This document shows positions 52,317-63,823 of a DNA stretch of 64,000 nt, piece after piece; the first letter of the stretch is position 1, and each line of letters starts with the position of its first letter. Below the pieces are notes generated by a model. The model saw nothing but the letters and a program-made list of their open reading frames with translations. It searched no databases and was not told where the DNA came from. The stretch lies in assembly GCA_025360015.1 (NCBI GenBank), contig JANYCZ010000042.1, positions 111,649 through 175,648 of the forward strand. Direction: 5' to 3'. This DNA is from Verrucomicrobiota bacterium (GTDB taxonomy: Bacteria; Verrucomicrobiota; Verrucomicrobiia; Verrucomicrobiales; Verrucomicrobiaceae). The position numbers and the translations under genes are program-made.

Positions 52317-53621
52317 TTACCGCGCCGCCGTCTTCGACGTGCGTTTGCCCAGGCAGATCAAGCTCTTGTCACTGCGGATGAAAACCTGACCTTCGCTGAG
52401 CGCGGGTGAAGCGAAGACCTTTTCCTTCAGTTCACTCTCCGCCAGCAGCTTGTAGGTTTTGTCAGGCTGCACCGTGCGGAGGATGCCGAAGTCGTTGATG
52501 AAGAAGACGTGGCCTTCAGCGCTGGTGAGGGAGGCGTGGTGCTCGCGCATGCGCTCCTCCCATTCGATCTCGCCGGACTTCGCATCGAAGCAATGGGCCA
52601 CGCCAGAGTCCGAGACATTGAGCAGGTGACTGCCTTCGACCAGCGGGGATGGCACGTAGGAGACGCCTTTGTTGGTACGCCAGACAATGTGGGTGTTGGT
52701 GACGTTGCCACTGCCGTCGGGTTTGATGGCAAGAAGGTGATGCTCGGGAAAACCTCCCGTCATGTAAAGCAGACCCGATTGATCGCTGTAAACCAGCGAG
52801 GCCACAAACTGCTCCGTGGGGCCATCCATGATCCACAGCAGTTTACCCGTGCGCGGATCATAGCTGGCGACGCACATCGTGCCGGAGAGCACCATCTGCG
52901 TGCGACCGCCGATGTCACGAATGAGCGGCACGCAGTAGCTGCGTGTCTTGTTCGGGCGGTCGATGCGCCACAGTTCCTTGCCGTCGGTCCTGGCAAGGGC
53001 AACAATGTAGCCATCACCATCGTGGTCGCAGTTCACGATGACCTTGTCTTCAAACACGATGGGGCTGGAGCAGAAACCGTGCTTGCTGGAGAACAGGCCC
53101 GGGCGCACCTGCCAGATTTGTTTGCCGGAAAAATCATGCGCGGAGATGACCACCGTTCCCTTAGGCACCTCGCCCTTGCCGATAACCTTGCCCGCATTGA
53201 TGGAGCGCGTGGCATCCGTCTCGGTGTTGTCGAGGAAGGCAGTAAAGACGCGCTGCCCATCCGTCGCTGGAGTGCTGGAAGCCTGGCTGTTAAGCTTGTG
53301 AATGCTCTCGACGGGCGCTTTAAGCACCGTGGACTGCCAGATCTGCTTTCCCGATGCACGATCAACACAAAGCAGCACACGTTCCTCATGCTCAGGCAAT
53401 GCGGCCACGATGAACACACGATCCTGCCACACAATCGGCGAGGCATGCCCGCTGCCGGGAAGCTCCACCTTCCAGGTCACATTCCCATCCGCCGAGATCG
53501 GGAAGCCGGTGTCTCTGGAGGTGCCATCGAGACGCGGCCCACGCCACTGCGGCCAGTCTTCGGCAGGCAGAAGCGCAGGGGTGAGAGCGAGGAGCAGGGA
53601 AAGCGTACGAAGGGAGATCAT
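52317..53621 (-). CDS. Secreted PQQ-like beta-propeller protein
   Basis: This 434-residue protein has a signal peptide (MISLRTLSLLLALTPALLPA) followed by DWPQWRGPRLDGTSRDTGFP, the typical start of outer-membrane/secreted PQQ-like propellers in Planctomycetes and Verrucomicrobia. Repeated blades include LLCVDRASGKQIWQSTVLKA, DFSGKQIWQVRPGLF and YDPRTGKLLWIMDGP. It lacks visible dehydrogenase catalytic residues, so binding or scaffold is more likely than quinoprotein activity. It is a single gene between convergent and unannotated DNA. Confidence 0.85.
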   Translation of the reverse strand: MISLRTLSLLLALTPALLPAEDWPQWRGPRLDGTSRDTGFPISADGNVTWKVELPGSGHASPIVWQDRVFIVAALPEHEERVLLCVDRASGKQIWQSTVLKAPVESIHKLNSQASSTPATDGQRVFTAFLDNTETDATRSINAGKVIGKGEVPKGTVVISAHDFSGKQIWQVRPGLFSSKHGFCSSPIVFEDKVIVNCDHDGDGYIVALARTDGKELWRIDRPNKTRSYCVPLIRDIGGRTQMVLSGTMCVASYDPRTGKLLWIMDGPTEQFVASLVYSDQSGLLYMTGGFPEHHLLAIKPDGSGNVTNTHIVWRTNKGVSYVPSPLVEGSHLLNVSDSGVAHCFDAKSGEIEWEERMREHHASLTSAEGHVFFINDFGILRTVQPDKTYKLLAESELKEKVFASPALSEGQVFIRSDKSLICLGKRTSKTAAR

Positions 53622-53997
53622 GCAAAGAAGCCAAACGGCGGGAATGGGGCGGAGCTTGCGACATAACCGTAGCCGCCCTCTAGCGCTTCACATACCAAAG
53701 AAACCTCATGGTCGAGCAGGCCATCCAAAGTGGAGGCAATAATCTCGCCATTTGTCATGCAGCAGAACGTTGCGGACGCTGCCATTCGACGCTGGTTTTT
53801 TCACCAACATTCTGCTCGTAGCCACTCGTCACCACGAAGCGTGTAGGATGGGGCATCACGCCATCACAGAGCAGAAAGGTGCGTTGTGGTGCCAAGTTTG
53901 CGGGCCAGGGTTTCTGTTTCCACGAGCGGAGTCTAGGCTGACAAGCCGCAGCTCTCTCCGGCGCAGGTCTCGAAAAACAAGCTCATTCTCCGTCCCT
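53622..53997. other. Intergenic region, nothing recognised
   Basis: About 375 bases upstream of the propeller gene and downstream of the small membrane-protein gene. It must carry the propeller gene's promoter. I saw no repeat, strong hairpin, RNA gene or convincing reading frame. Confidence 0.5.
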
Positions 53998-54363
53998 TCA
54001 CTCGCGACGGAAACAATCGAGAGCCCAGGCACCGAAAACAAAGATGATCACCGAGAGCCAAAAGAGAACGGCACGCTGTTCAGGAGCACTGTCCGCACCC
54101 CAGCACAGGTATCGGGTTACCATTACAAGTCCGATGCTGAAGTACAGCAGCATAAGAGCCAAGGAACCCAACTGGGAAGCCTGGAAGCCGCCGCCGAGCG
54201 CGCCCCATCTCATAAAAAAAGCACAGTTCTTTTGCATCCATTCCCAGCGGAAGAGCACGCCCCAAGCCCCCCCCAAACCGGCGAGTGCCAGCGGGCCGCC
54301 AAACCAGATCAGAATTTCTGACGGTTCATCACTGACGGCAAGCATGGGCAGCACTGGGTTCAT
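53998..54363 (-). CDS. Small integral membrane protein of unknown function
   Basis: This 121-residue protein has three or four hydrophobic segments: ILIWFGGPLALAGLGGAWGV, LGSLALMLLYFSIGLVMVTR and AVLFWLSVIIFVFGAWALDC. I recognise no family. The opposite-strand frame over the same DNA is low-complexity and less protein-like. It starts 15 bases after the ribulokinase stop on the same strand reading direction, so read-through from the kinase gene is not needed but its order (upstream of araB) suggests co-transcription. It ends with basic CFRRE. Confidence 0.55.
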   Translation of the reverse strand: MNPVLPMLAVSDEPSEILIWFGGPLALAGLGGAWGVLFRWEWMQKNCAFFMRWGALGGGFQASQLGSLALMLLYFSIGLVMVTRYLCWGADSAPEQRAVLFWLSVIIFVFGAWALDCFRRE

Positions 54364-54378
54364 TGGCGTGTTGCGAAC

Positions 54379-56058
54379 TCAACTCTGCCGCGCCCGAATA
54401 TCCAGAAGCTGTTTCATCACGTGGTTGATCTTCCCGCTCCACTCGGTGGTGCCGAAGGCATCATGCAGCGTGCGGTAGAGGGCATACAGTTCAGCATAGA
54501 CGGCCTGGTTTTCGGGGATCGGATAATAAACCTTCTCACGCGTGGCAGTGACCTGGGTTTGCAGTGCGCCGATGTCACCTGCCCCGGCAGCGGCGGCGGC
54601 GAATATGGCGGCGCCGAGGGCGCAGGTTTGCTCGCTCTGGCTGACTTTCATCGGCTTGCCGATGATGTCGGCGTAGCACTGCATGAGCGTGGCGTTTTTG
54701 ATGGAGAGCCCGCCGGTGTTGATGACTTCTTCGATCTTCACGCCGTATTCCTCCACGCGATTGATGATGGTGAGGGCACCGAAGGCGGTGGCCTCGATGT
54801 AGGCGCGGTAAATTTCGTGCGCCTCCGTGTGCAGCGTCTGGCCGAGCAGCAGGCCGGTGAGGCGGACATCCACGAGGATGGTGCGGTTGCCGTTGTTCCA
54901 ATCGAGCGCGAGAAGACCAGTGGAGCCCGGCTTTTTCCCGAGCATGGCCTTCTCCATGTTCACAAATTTCTCACCCACGGTCGCACCGTAGCTGTCGGGC
55001 ACGAGGTGATTGACGAACCACAGAAAGATATCGCCCACGGCGCTCTGTCCTGCCTCGATGCCGTAGTAACCGGGCAGCACGGAGCCGTTCACGATGCCGC
55101 ACACGCCGGGGATGTCCGCCAGCGGTTTGCTCGTGGGAGCAATCATGAGATCGCAGGTGCTGGTGCCGAGGATTTTGACCAGCGTGCCCTCTTTGATGCC
55201 TGCGCCGACCGCGCCCATGTGCGCGTCAAACGCACCGACACTGACAGCGATGCCTTCCTTGAGACCGAGACGCTGGGACCATTCAGCGCACAGATCGCCT
55301 GCCTTCACATCGGCAGTGTGTGCTTCGGAATAGAGACGATCCCGCAGATCGGCGAGTGCGGGATCGAGCCGGGCTAGGAATTCCTTGTCCGGCAGGCCGC
55401 CCCATTCGCTGCTGAACATGGCCTTGTGCCCGGCGCTGCACACGCCGCGCTTGAGCGTGAGCGGATCGGTGTTGCCGGTGAGTACGGCAGGAATCCAGTC
55501 GCAATGCTCAACGAAGCTGAACGCGGCCTCGAAGACCTGCGCGTCCACGCGCCGGAGGCGCAGGATTTTGCTCCACCACCACTCGCTGGAATAAATGCCG
55601 CCGCATTTGGCGATGATGTTGGGCCGCATTTCATGCGCGAGCTGCGTGATCTCCGCCGCCTCCGCATAGCCGGTGTGGTCCTTCCAGAGCCAGACCATGG
55701 CGTTGAGGTTGCCCTTGAACTCCGGCAGCAGTCCCAGCGGTGTGCCCTCTTTATTCACCGGAATGGGCGTGCTGCCGGTGGTGTCGATGCCGATGCCGAT
55801 GACCTGCGCAGCATCAAAACCGGGCACGTTTGCCTGCGCCTGCTGCAGGGCCCCGAGCACCACCGCTTCGAGGCCATGGAGGTAATCCTGCGGATTTTGC
55901 CGCGCCACATGCGGGTCTTTCGGATCTAGCAGGATGCCCATCTCACCGCTCGGATAATTGAACACGGTGGAGCCGACTTCAGCGCCGTTGTCGAGGTCGA
56001 TGAGAAGAGAGCGGCAGGAGTTGGTGCCGTAGTCGATGCCGAGGGAGTAGCGCTTCAT
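54379..56058 (-). CDS. araB: Ribulokinase (FGGY family)
   Basis: This protein of about 559 residues phosphorylates L-ribulose at O5. It starts MKRYSLGIDYGTNSCRSLLI, the FGGY phosphate-1 loop, and carries GIGIDTTGSTPIPV, KDHTGYAEA, SVGAFDAHMGAVGAGIKEGT and the adenosine motif IEEVINTGGLSIKNATLMQC. The length and the ESSEWWWSKILRL-type region (IYSSEWWWSK) fit AraB rather than xylulokinase. The open frame extends to 56199, but those 47 residues are not family-like. No araA or araD is adjacent. Its start is 146 bases from the divergent DUF1080 gene. Confidence 0.9.
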   Translation of the reverse strand: MKRYSLGIDYGTNSCRSLLIDLDNGAEVGSTVFNYPSGEMGILLDPKDPHVARQNPQDYLHGLEAVVLGALQQAQANVPGFDAAQVIGIGIDTTGSTPIPVNKEGTPLGLLPEFKGNLNAMVWLWKDHTGYAEAAEITQLAHEMRPNIIAKCGGIYSSEWWWSKILRLRRVDAQVFEAAFSFVEHCDWIPAVLTGNTDPLTLKRGVCSAGHKAMFSSEWGGLPDKEFLARLDPALADLRDRLYSEAHTADVKAGDLCAEWSQRLGLKEGIAVSVGAFDAHMGAVGAGIKEGTLVKILGTSTCDLMIAPTSKPLADIPGVCGIVNGSVLPGYYGIEAGQSAVGDIFLWFVNHLVPDSYGATVGEKFVNMEKAMLGKKPGSTGLLALDWNNGNRTILVDVRLTGLLLGQTLHTEAHEIYRAYIEATAFGALTIINRVEEYGVKIEEVINTGGLSIKNATLMQCYADIIGKPMKVSQSEQTCALGAAIFAAAAAGAGDIGALQTQVTATREKVYYPIPENQAVYAELYALYRTLHDAFGTTEWSGKINHVMKQLLDIRARQS

Positions 56059-56204
56059 GGGTTGGGTGCGAGCAGTGTGCCGATGTTTAGCGGGTTCATC
56101 CCGCAGTGCGAGCCAAAACCGGACAAGGTTTGTGACCGGGGCGTGACGTTTCTTGATGCATGCGGCGAGAAAGACCGCCCTCAGCAGCCCGTTTACCACG
56201 CCCT

Positions 56205-56882
56205 ATGACCAACCGTCTGCTCTCTCTTGCCGCCTTCGTTTCCTTCACCGCAACCCTGCATGCCGAGGACGCTTTTGTCCCGCTGTTTGATGGCAAAACA
56301 CTCACTGGCTGGGAGCAGCACAGCGGCAAGGCTGAATACCGGGTGGAGAACGGAGCCATCGTGGGCAAGACGGTGCCGGACACTGGTAACTCCTTCCTCT
56401 GCACGACGAAGAAGTACGCCAATTTCATCCTGGAGATCGAGTTCAAGGTCGATCCGTCGATGAACTCAGGCATCCAGTTCCGCAGCAACTACTACACGCA
56501 GGAGACGGAAGTGGAGATCGCCGGGAAAAAGCGCAAGATGCCCGCAGACCGCGTGCACGGCTACCAATTTGAGATCGACCCCAGCGCGCGCGCCTTCACC
56601 GGCGGCGTGTATGACGAAGGCCGTCGTGGCTGGCTCTTTGATCTGAAGAACAACGAGGCCGCGCGCAAGGCCTTCAAGCAGGGCGAATGGAATCTGGCGC
56701 GCATCGAATGTCGCGGCAGCAGCATCAAGACCTTCCTCAATGGCGTCCCAGCAGCGGATCTCACCGATGACATGACAGCCGAAGGCGTCATCGCCCTCCA
56801 GGTGCATGGCATCGGCAAAAAGACCGAAGCCGTGGGCAAGGAAGTGATGTGGAAAAACATCCGCGTTCAGGAACTCAAGTAG
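56205..56882 (+). CDS. Secreted DUF1080 protein (3-keto-disaccharide hydrolase domain)
   Basis: This protein of about 225 residues has a signal peptide (MTNRLLSLAAFVSFTATLHA) and a lectin-like jelly-roll domain: FVPLFDGKTLTGWEQHSGKA, YANFILEIEFKVDPSMNSGI and DRVHGYQFEIDPSARAFTGG. Pfam labels this domain 3-keto-disaccharide hydrolase; copies are numerous in Verrucomicrobia and Planctomycetes. I moved the start from 56160 to the ATG at 56205, which begins the signal peptide. It is divergent from araB and precedes the hydrolase gene by about 70 bases. Confidence 0.88.
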   Translation: MTNRLLSLAAFVSFTATLHAEDAFVPLFDGKTLTGWEQHSGKAEYRVENGAIVGKTVPDTGNSFLCTTKKYANFILEIEFKVDPSMNSGIQFRSNYYTQETEVEIAGKKRKMPADRVHGYQFEIDPSARAFTGGVYDEGRRGWLFDLKNNEAARKAFKQGEWNLARIECRGSSIKTFLNGVPAADLTDDMTAEGVIALQVHGIGKKTEAVGKEVMWKNIRVQELK

Positions 56883-56954
56883 AATCATCATTCGAGTTCA
56901 TCCGGGAAACGAGTTGGAAAACTCGCTTCCCTCAGCCTACACTGCCACACAACC

Positions 56955-57746
56955 ATGAAAACTAACCTCTCCCTGCTTTTCATTTCCTCTCTGCTCCTTT
57001 CCACCAGCCTGCTGCAAGCCGAGATCAAGGAAACCGTCGTCGAATACAAATCCGGTGACACCGTCTGCGAAGGCCTGCACGTCGTCGATACCGCCAAGAC
57101 CGGCAAGCTGCCCTCCATCTTGGTCGTGCATCAGTGGACCGGCCTGAGCGAAAACGAAAAAATGCGCGCCCGCATGCTCGCCGAGCTGGGCTACAACGTC
57201 TTCGCTGCGGACATCTACGGCAAAGGCGTCCGTCCGCAGCCGCCAGAAGCAGGCAAGGTAGCCGGGAAGTATAAAGCTGACCGCAAGCTGTATCGCGAGC
57301 GCCTGCTCTCGGGGCTGGAGGTGCTAAACAAAGACCCGCAGACCGATCTCTCCAAAGTCGCCGCCATCGGCTACTGCTTTGGCGGCACCGGCGTGATCGA
57401 GCTGGCTCGCAGCGGCGCGCTGATCAAAGGCGTGGTCAGTTTCCACGGCGGACTCGACTCCCCAACGCCTGCTGACGGCAAAAACATCAAGGGTAAGGTG
57501 CTGGCACTGCATGGTGCGGACGACCCCTTCGTAAAGGCCCCGGACATCGCCGCGTTTGAGCAGGAAATGAAGGACGCGAAGGTGGACTACAAGCTGGTGA
57601 GCTATCCTGGTGCGGTGCATGGCTTCACCCAGAAGGCCGCAGGCAATGACAACAGCAAAGGCGCTGCCTACAATGAAGCTGCCGACAAGGCTTCCTGGGA
57701 AGAGATGAAGGCCTTCTTCGGGCGCATCTTCAAGACGGAAGGCTAA
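56955..57746 (+). CDS. Exported dienelactone-hydrolase-family protein
   Basis: This 263-residue alpha/beta hydrolase has a signal peptide (ending LLQAEIKE). The catalytic nucleophile is C141 in GYCFGGTGVIELAR, with aspartate in HGADDPFVKAPD and histidine in AVHGFTQKA. The Cys nucleophile is the mark of the DLH family. Export is unusual compared with cytoplasmic chlorocatechol-pathway members and suggests an extracytoplasmic ester or lactone substrate. It lies 72 bases after the DUF1080 gene and 16 before the TraB-like gene. Confidence 0.87.
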   Translation: MKTNLSLLFISSLLLSTSLLQAEIKETVVEYKSGDTVCEGLHVVDTAKTGKLPSILVVHQWTGLSENEKMRARMLAELGYNVFAADIYGKGVRPQPPEAGKVAGKYKADRKLYRERLLSGLEVLNKDPQTDLSKVAAIGYCFGGTGVIELARSGALIKGVVSFHGGLDSPTPADGKNIKGKVLALHGADDPFVKAPDIAAFEQEMKDAKVDYKLVSYPGAVHGFTQKAAGNDNSKGAAYNEAADKASWEEMKAFFGRIFKTEG

Positions 57747-57762
57747 ATTTAGGACACCTCTC

Positions 57763-58614
57763 ATGAAGCGATTTCTGCTGCTGCAAGCCACGCTGGCCTT
57801 TGTCGTGCTTTCGGCAGCGGAACCCACCAACTTCATCCGCTTCGTCGAGGAGGATGAAAGCGACAGTCTGCAAACCGCCGTGGTGAGCTATGAGTCGCCG
57901 CAGAAGGTAAAGGTGGACCTCGTGGGGGCCATTCACATCGCCGACAAGGCGTATTTTGATGCGCTGAACATGCGCTTCAAAGGCTACGATGCCGTGCTGT
58001 ATGAACTCGTTGGCCCATCCTTCGAAGAACGAAACAAACCCGAGGTCAAAAAGCAGGCGGAGAAACTGCAATGGGTGGGCCAGTTGCAGAGCCTGATGCG
58101 TGACACGCTCAAGCTGCACGGCCAGCTCGAAGGCATCGACTACAAGGCGAAAAATTTCGTGCATGCGGACATGGACATGTCCCAGTTCACTCAGACGCAG
58201 ACCGAGAAGCAGGAGAGCTTCTTCTCCCTCTACCTCAAGGCCGCGCAGGCCCAGAAAGAGGTCAACGAAAAGCGCGGCGTCAATTCCGACGCCGCCGGCA
58301 TGGTGATGCTGCTGAAGATTCTGACCATGAAGGACAGCAGCACTGAACTGAAGCGTATGATCGCCCAGGAGTTTGACAGCGTGGAGGACATCATGGCGGG
58401 CATGGAAACCGGTGGGGGCACAGTTCTCGTCGGAGAGCGCAACAAAGTCGCGCTGCAGGTCATGGACAAAGAAATCGCCGCAGGCAAAAAGCGCCTCGCC
58501 ATCTTCTATGGTGCCGCCCATCTGGGAGACATGGAAGACCGCCTTCTCAAGCAAGGCTTTAAGCGCACCAAGGTGGAATGGCTGAAGGCCTGGGACCTGC
58601 CCCACGCGAAATGA
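57763..58614 (+). CDS. Exported TraB/TIKI-superfamily-like protein
   Basis: This 283-residue protein has a signal peptide (MKRFLLLQATLAFVVLSAA). Its motif pattern recalls the TraB/GumN/TIKI metalloprotease-like superfamily: VDLVGAIHIADKAYFDALN near the N-terminus, YDAVLYELVG, a late GERNKVALQVMDKEIAAGK, and FYGAAHLGDMEDRLLKQGF with the second GxxH. Both histidines are kept, so it could bind metal and be catalytic. The biological role in bacteria is unclear. It ends 54 bases before the convergent PPC-domain gene, with a hairpin between them. Confidence 0.75.
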   Translation: MKRFLLLQATLAFVVLSAAEPTNFIRFVEEDESDSLQTAVVSYESPQKVKVDLVGAIHIADKAYFDALNMRFKGYDAVLYELVGPSFEERNKPEVKKQAEKLQWVGQLQSLMRDTLKLHGQLEGIDYKAKNFVHADMDMSQFTQTQTEKQESFFSLYLKAAQAQKEVNEKRGVNSDAAGMVMLLKILTMKDSSTELKRMIAQEFDSVEDIMAGMETGGGTVLVGERNKVALQVMDKEIAAGKKRLAIFYGAAHLGDMEDRLLKQGFKRTKVEWLKAWDLPHAK

Positions 58615-58618
58615 AATA

Positions 58619-58638
58619 AGGAAGGCCGAAGCCTTCCT
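58619..58638. terminator. Hairpin between convergent genes
   Basis: AGGAAGGC and GCCTTCCT pair perfectly around a CGAA loop. No long T-run follows, though the - strand reading has TTATTTC after the stem. It lies between the convergent TraB-like and PPC-domain genes. Confidence 0.4.
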
Positions 58639-58667
58639 CATCACAAACTTAAAGCCATCAACCCGGG

Positions 58668-61115
58668 CTACTTCTTAACGCCTGCGGCTTCCTGACGAAG
58701 CTGCTCCAGACGGGAGAGAACTTTCGGTGCGGGCGGAGCGGCGGGTTTGGCTTCTTCCTTCGGCTTGTTCGCTGCGACCACAGGGGCGGCTGGCGGCGGG
58801 GCCACTACTTTGCGTGGAGCGTCGATGCGCAGGATGGAGCCGAGCGCAATACGATGAATCGTGGTGGTATTGGTGCCTTTGACAGGGACATCGACCCGCA
58901 CAAACAGATTGGCCTGTTTGCCGATGGGAGACTTGTCATTCGTCTTCACCTTGAAGACCACTTCCTTGGTGTCCTTGGTGATCTTGGCGGGTTCAATCGG
59001 GATGGTGTCAGGCACGCCGAGCACCTGGGCAGTGGCCTCGCCGTCAAATGGCAGCAACTGCTCCAGCTTGGCGACCATGAGGGCCTCCTTGCCCTGCTCC
59101 ACCGCAACGAGTGGAATGGCGGGCGCATTGATGTAGGCGGGGCCGGTGACTACTGCGGTGAAGGGAGACGCATTGTAGATGCGGCCGCTGCCGCCATCGG
59201 CTTCGCCCATAACCGTAAAATTCCAGGAGCCTTCAGGCGTGCCGGCATTTGCATCCAACTGGAAAACGCATTCGTTCTGGCCTTCCGGGATGGTCTGCTC
59301 GCCGATGGCGCTCACGCCGTTGGGCTTCCAGATCATAAGTACGCGGATGGGGGCCTTGAACCCCTCCTTGCGCTTGGAGACGACCTTGAGATCCAGAATG
59401 CCATTGGTCACCAGCGGCACGGCGGGCTTGACGATTTCCAGCGAGTAGGGTGCCTCCTCCACAACCGCCACGGGCAGGCGGTCTTCGATCTGGGTGTAAT
59501 AAACCACGTTGCCATTGCGCACGATGTCGAACTCCTGCCGTAGTTTGCCGCGTGTCTTGGTATTCGGATCGACGGCATTGAGAGAAATCGGCACGATCTG
59601 ATGACCAAGGGGTGCATCCGCAGCCGCTTCAAAGAGCAACGGCACGCTGCCGAGATCTTTCGGTGCCAGTTCCGTGAGCAGTTTCACCCCCTGCGGCATG
59701 TTCTGCACCTCGAACTTAAAGTCGCCAGCGACGTTGTTGCGGGTGACGTTGACCAGCGTGGCATAGCGGCCGCCTTTCGGCACGGGGATGAGCTGGCGGT
59801 AGTTGTTGTCGTTCACCGAGTACTGGGGCGAAGCAAAGAAGACCTCCGGCTCAGCGGCAATGAGTTCGAGGCGATAGACGTAGTTCGGGCCGCCGCGTTC
59901 CAGATGATCGGTCACGCGCACGAAGTAATCACCATCGGCGGGAATGGCGATTTTGAACTTGCTGTCGAGACGACGGCGGCCACCACCGTCATCGTTGCCA
60001 CTGAGGGTGCCGCCTTTTTCGTTGTAGATGTTCACCACACTGTCGAGCGGCGAGCCGATGCTCTGGGCAAAGGCCTGCACTTCCAGCGTCATGCCTTTCT
60101 TGAGCGGCATCTTGAAGAAATCCACATCGCCTGGCTTTTCAATGATGCCGTTGAGGGCAATCGGCTCACCTGCGGCAGGAGTGGCTTTCGCCTGCTCGTC
60201 ATTCGGCTCGACTTCAAGCACGTTGTCATAGTTCACCAGGCGGAACGGATTGCCGGATGGCGCAGGCTCCTGGGACTTGGTGAACAGCATGTAATCCGGA
60301 TCGGTCTCCGTAGGGAGCTGCACCTCTTCTTCAAAGGAACTGTCCCGCTCAATGAAGCGCACCTTCATCTTGGAGCCGATCTTCCCACCAGCCGGAAACA
60401 CCACATCAGGCCGTCGAAAACTACCCACGTGCAGACGGTAGTACGAATTGCCACCGCCACGGTAGGAAGATTCGCGGATCATGACGGTGTAGTCGCCGTC
60501 TTCTTCAGCCACATAAGAGCAGTAGCCATCCTGACGGTGCAAGATGGTGTCATCCGAGATCACCTTTTCAAAGCGGTCCTTGTCAATGATGGCCAGGAAA
60601 GGATCAAACACGGTATAGCCGAGACGCAGCCCGTCCACCTCCACGGACAGGCGCTGACCTTTCTTCAGGCTGACGCGGTAGTAGTCCACGTCTTCGTTTT
60701 GCACGACGCCTTCAATCGTTTGATTCAACTGGATAACCTGTGGTGACTCAAAATCGCTGTTAGGCTCCTTCTCTTCCACATTCGGGAAGATGCCCACGAA
60801 GAACTGGCGCGCATGCGAAATGCCGGTCTTCGTGCGGATGCGCATCAGGTGATTCCCCGGCGGCACATCCGGCGCGATGCCGATGGTCAGCTGCACCTTG
60901 TTGGCATCCACCTTCTCCACGCTCTTCTGGGTGAAGCCGGGCGAAAAGAACATCAAGCTCTCAAAGTCGGCCAGTTGAGTCCCCGTAACGGTAAGCTTCA
61001 CATCGGTGCCACGCTGGCCGCCGTTCGGCACGGTCGTGGTAAAGGTGGGGTACGCAGCAAAGGCACTGGAGGCACAGGCTACAGTGAGGAGGATCAAATG
61101 ACGAATGGTGGACAT
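58668..61115 (-). CDS. Large secreted PPC-domain protein
   Basis: This 815-residue protein has a signal peptide (ending ACASSAFAAYP) and an IPT/TIG-like first domain (PTFTTTVPNGGQRGTDVKLT). Bacterial pre-peptidase C-terminal (PPC) domains follow, with EPNSDFESPQVIQLNQTIEG, DVDYYRVSLKKGQRLSVEVD, EPNDEQAKATPAAGEPIALN and DVDFFKMPLKKGMTLEVQAF. The C-terminus is Ala/Pro/Lys-rich with coiled-coil potential. No protease domain is attached. Such proteins are common in Planctomycetes and Verrucomicrobia, with unknown role. It is 48 bases after the small membrane-protein gene on the same strand. Confidence 0.83.
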   Translation of the reverse strand: MSTIRHLILLTVACASSAFAAYPTFTTTVPNGGQRGTDVKLTVTGTQLADFESLMFFSPGFTQKSVEKVDANKVQLTIGIAPDVPPGNHLMRIRTKTGISHARQFFVGIFPNVEEKEPNSDFESPQVIQLNQTIEGVVQNEDVDYYRVSLKKGQRLSVEVDGLRLGYTVFDPFLAIIDKDRFEKVISDDTILHRQDGYCSYVAEEDGDYTVMIRESSYRGGGNSYYRLHVGSFRRPDVVFPAGGKIGSKMKVRFIERDSSFEEEVQLPTETDPDYMLFTKSQEPAPSGNPFRLVNYDNVLEVEPNDEQAKATPAAGEPIALNGIIEKPGDVDFFKMPLKKGMTLEVQAFAQSIGSPLDSVVNIYNEKGGTLSGNDDGGGRRRLDSKFKIAIPADGDYFVRVTDHLERGGPNYVYRLELIAAEPEVFFASPQYSVNDNNYRQLIPVPKGGRYATLVNVTRNNVAGDFKFEVQNMPQGVKLLTELAPKDLGSVPLLFEAAADAPLGHQIVPISLNAVDPNTKTRGKLRQEFDIVRNGNVVYYTQIEDRLPVAVVEEAPYSLEIVKPAVPLVTNGILDLKVVSKRKEGFKAPIRVLMIWKPNGVSAIGEQTIPEGQNECVFQLDANAGTPEGSWNFTVMGEADGGSGRIYNASPFTAVVTGPAYINAPAIPLVAVEQGKEALMVAKLEQLLPFDGEATAQVLGVPDTIPIEPAKITKDTKEVVFKVKTNDKSPIGKQANLFVRVDVPVKGTNTTTIHRIALGSILRIDAPRKVVAPPPAAPVVAANKPKEEAKPAAPPAPKVLSRLEQLRQEAAGVKK

Positions 61116-61163
61116 GACAGAGGTTTAGGGGTCAATCTGCATACGCCCCAGAAAAGAAGGAAA

Positions 61164-61676
61164 TTACGAACGGCTTGAAGTTCCTGCGCACATTTGACGC
61201 ACCAGCCTCAGGCAGTAGAGCAGCGGCAGCGCCCCAAACAACCCAAACGAACAGTCCACCAGCCGCCAGGAGAGCGGGATGCCACGCACCTCACCACAGA
61301 TCAGCGCCAGGGGAAAAACGGCAGCACAGGCCAGCAGCCCCACCTTCAGCACCCACGCATTGGCCTCCGGATCGCGCCATGGCCCCGCAATGAAAAACAC
61401 CGCGATCATCAGATGCCCAAACGCAAGCCAGTCCGTGCCATAGGCGACGAAAGGAAACTGCGCCTGCGTTACTTCCAGCCCATGCCAGACATAGCCGAGC
61501 CAGAAAGGCAGCCCTTCATGCTGCTGATAGGCCTCATGGCTCTCCATGCCAAGCCATGATGCCATCAGCCGCAGCTCATGCAGCAGCGGGAAAGCCGTGA
61601 GTCCGCTCAGGATCAGGCCGGTGATGAACAGGCCCAGAACCCAATGATAGCGTCGCAGCAGCGCAGCCTTGCTCAT
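61164..61676 (-). CDS. Small integral membrane protein of unknown function
   Basis: This 170-residue protein has four hydrophobic helices (WVLGLFITGLILSGLTAFP; LAFGHLMIAVFFIAGPW; VLKVGLLACAAVFPLALICG; LVDCSFGLFGALPLLYCL). A conserved-looking histidine pair lies in the loop between helices 1 and 2 (YVWHGLE, YQQHEG) and GHLMI, which could bind haem, but I recognise no family. It starts 3 bases after the FAD-dependent oxidoreductase stop, so the two are probably co-transcribed, and an electron-transfer partner role is possible but unproven. Confidence 0.68.
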   Translation of the reverse strand: MSKAALLRRYHWVLGLFITGLILSGLTAFPLLHELRLMASWLGMESHEAYQQHEGLPFWLGYVWHGLEVTQAQFPFVAYGTDWLAFGHLMIAVFFIAGPWRDPEANAWVLKVGLLACAAVFPLALICGEVRGIPLSWRLVDCSFGLFGALPLLYCLRLVRQMCAGTSSRS

Positions 61677-61679
61677 GCT

Positions 61680-63764
<2,085 letters not shown>

Positions 63765-63823
63765 GCCCGCGACTAGGCACCTGATGTGGAGCTTTTCCAA
63801 GCGCCACCTTTGAAAAAAAGCCC

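Noticed and set aside
53752..54321. 189-codon + strand frame opposite the small membrane protein
   Set aside because: Low-complexity, charged and Ser/Lys-rich without family features; the opposite frame shows clear membrane helices.
56059..56199. N-terminal extension of ribulokinase
   Set aside because: The 47 added residues are unrelated to the FGGY fold; the family N-terminus begins exactly at the ATG at 56058.
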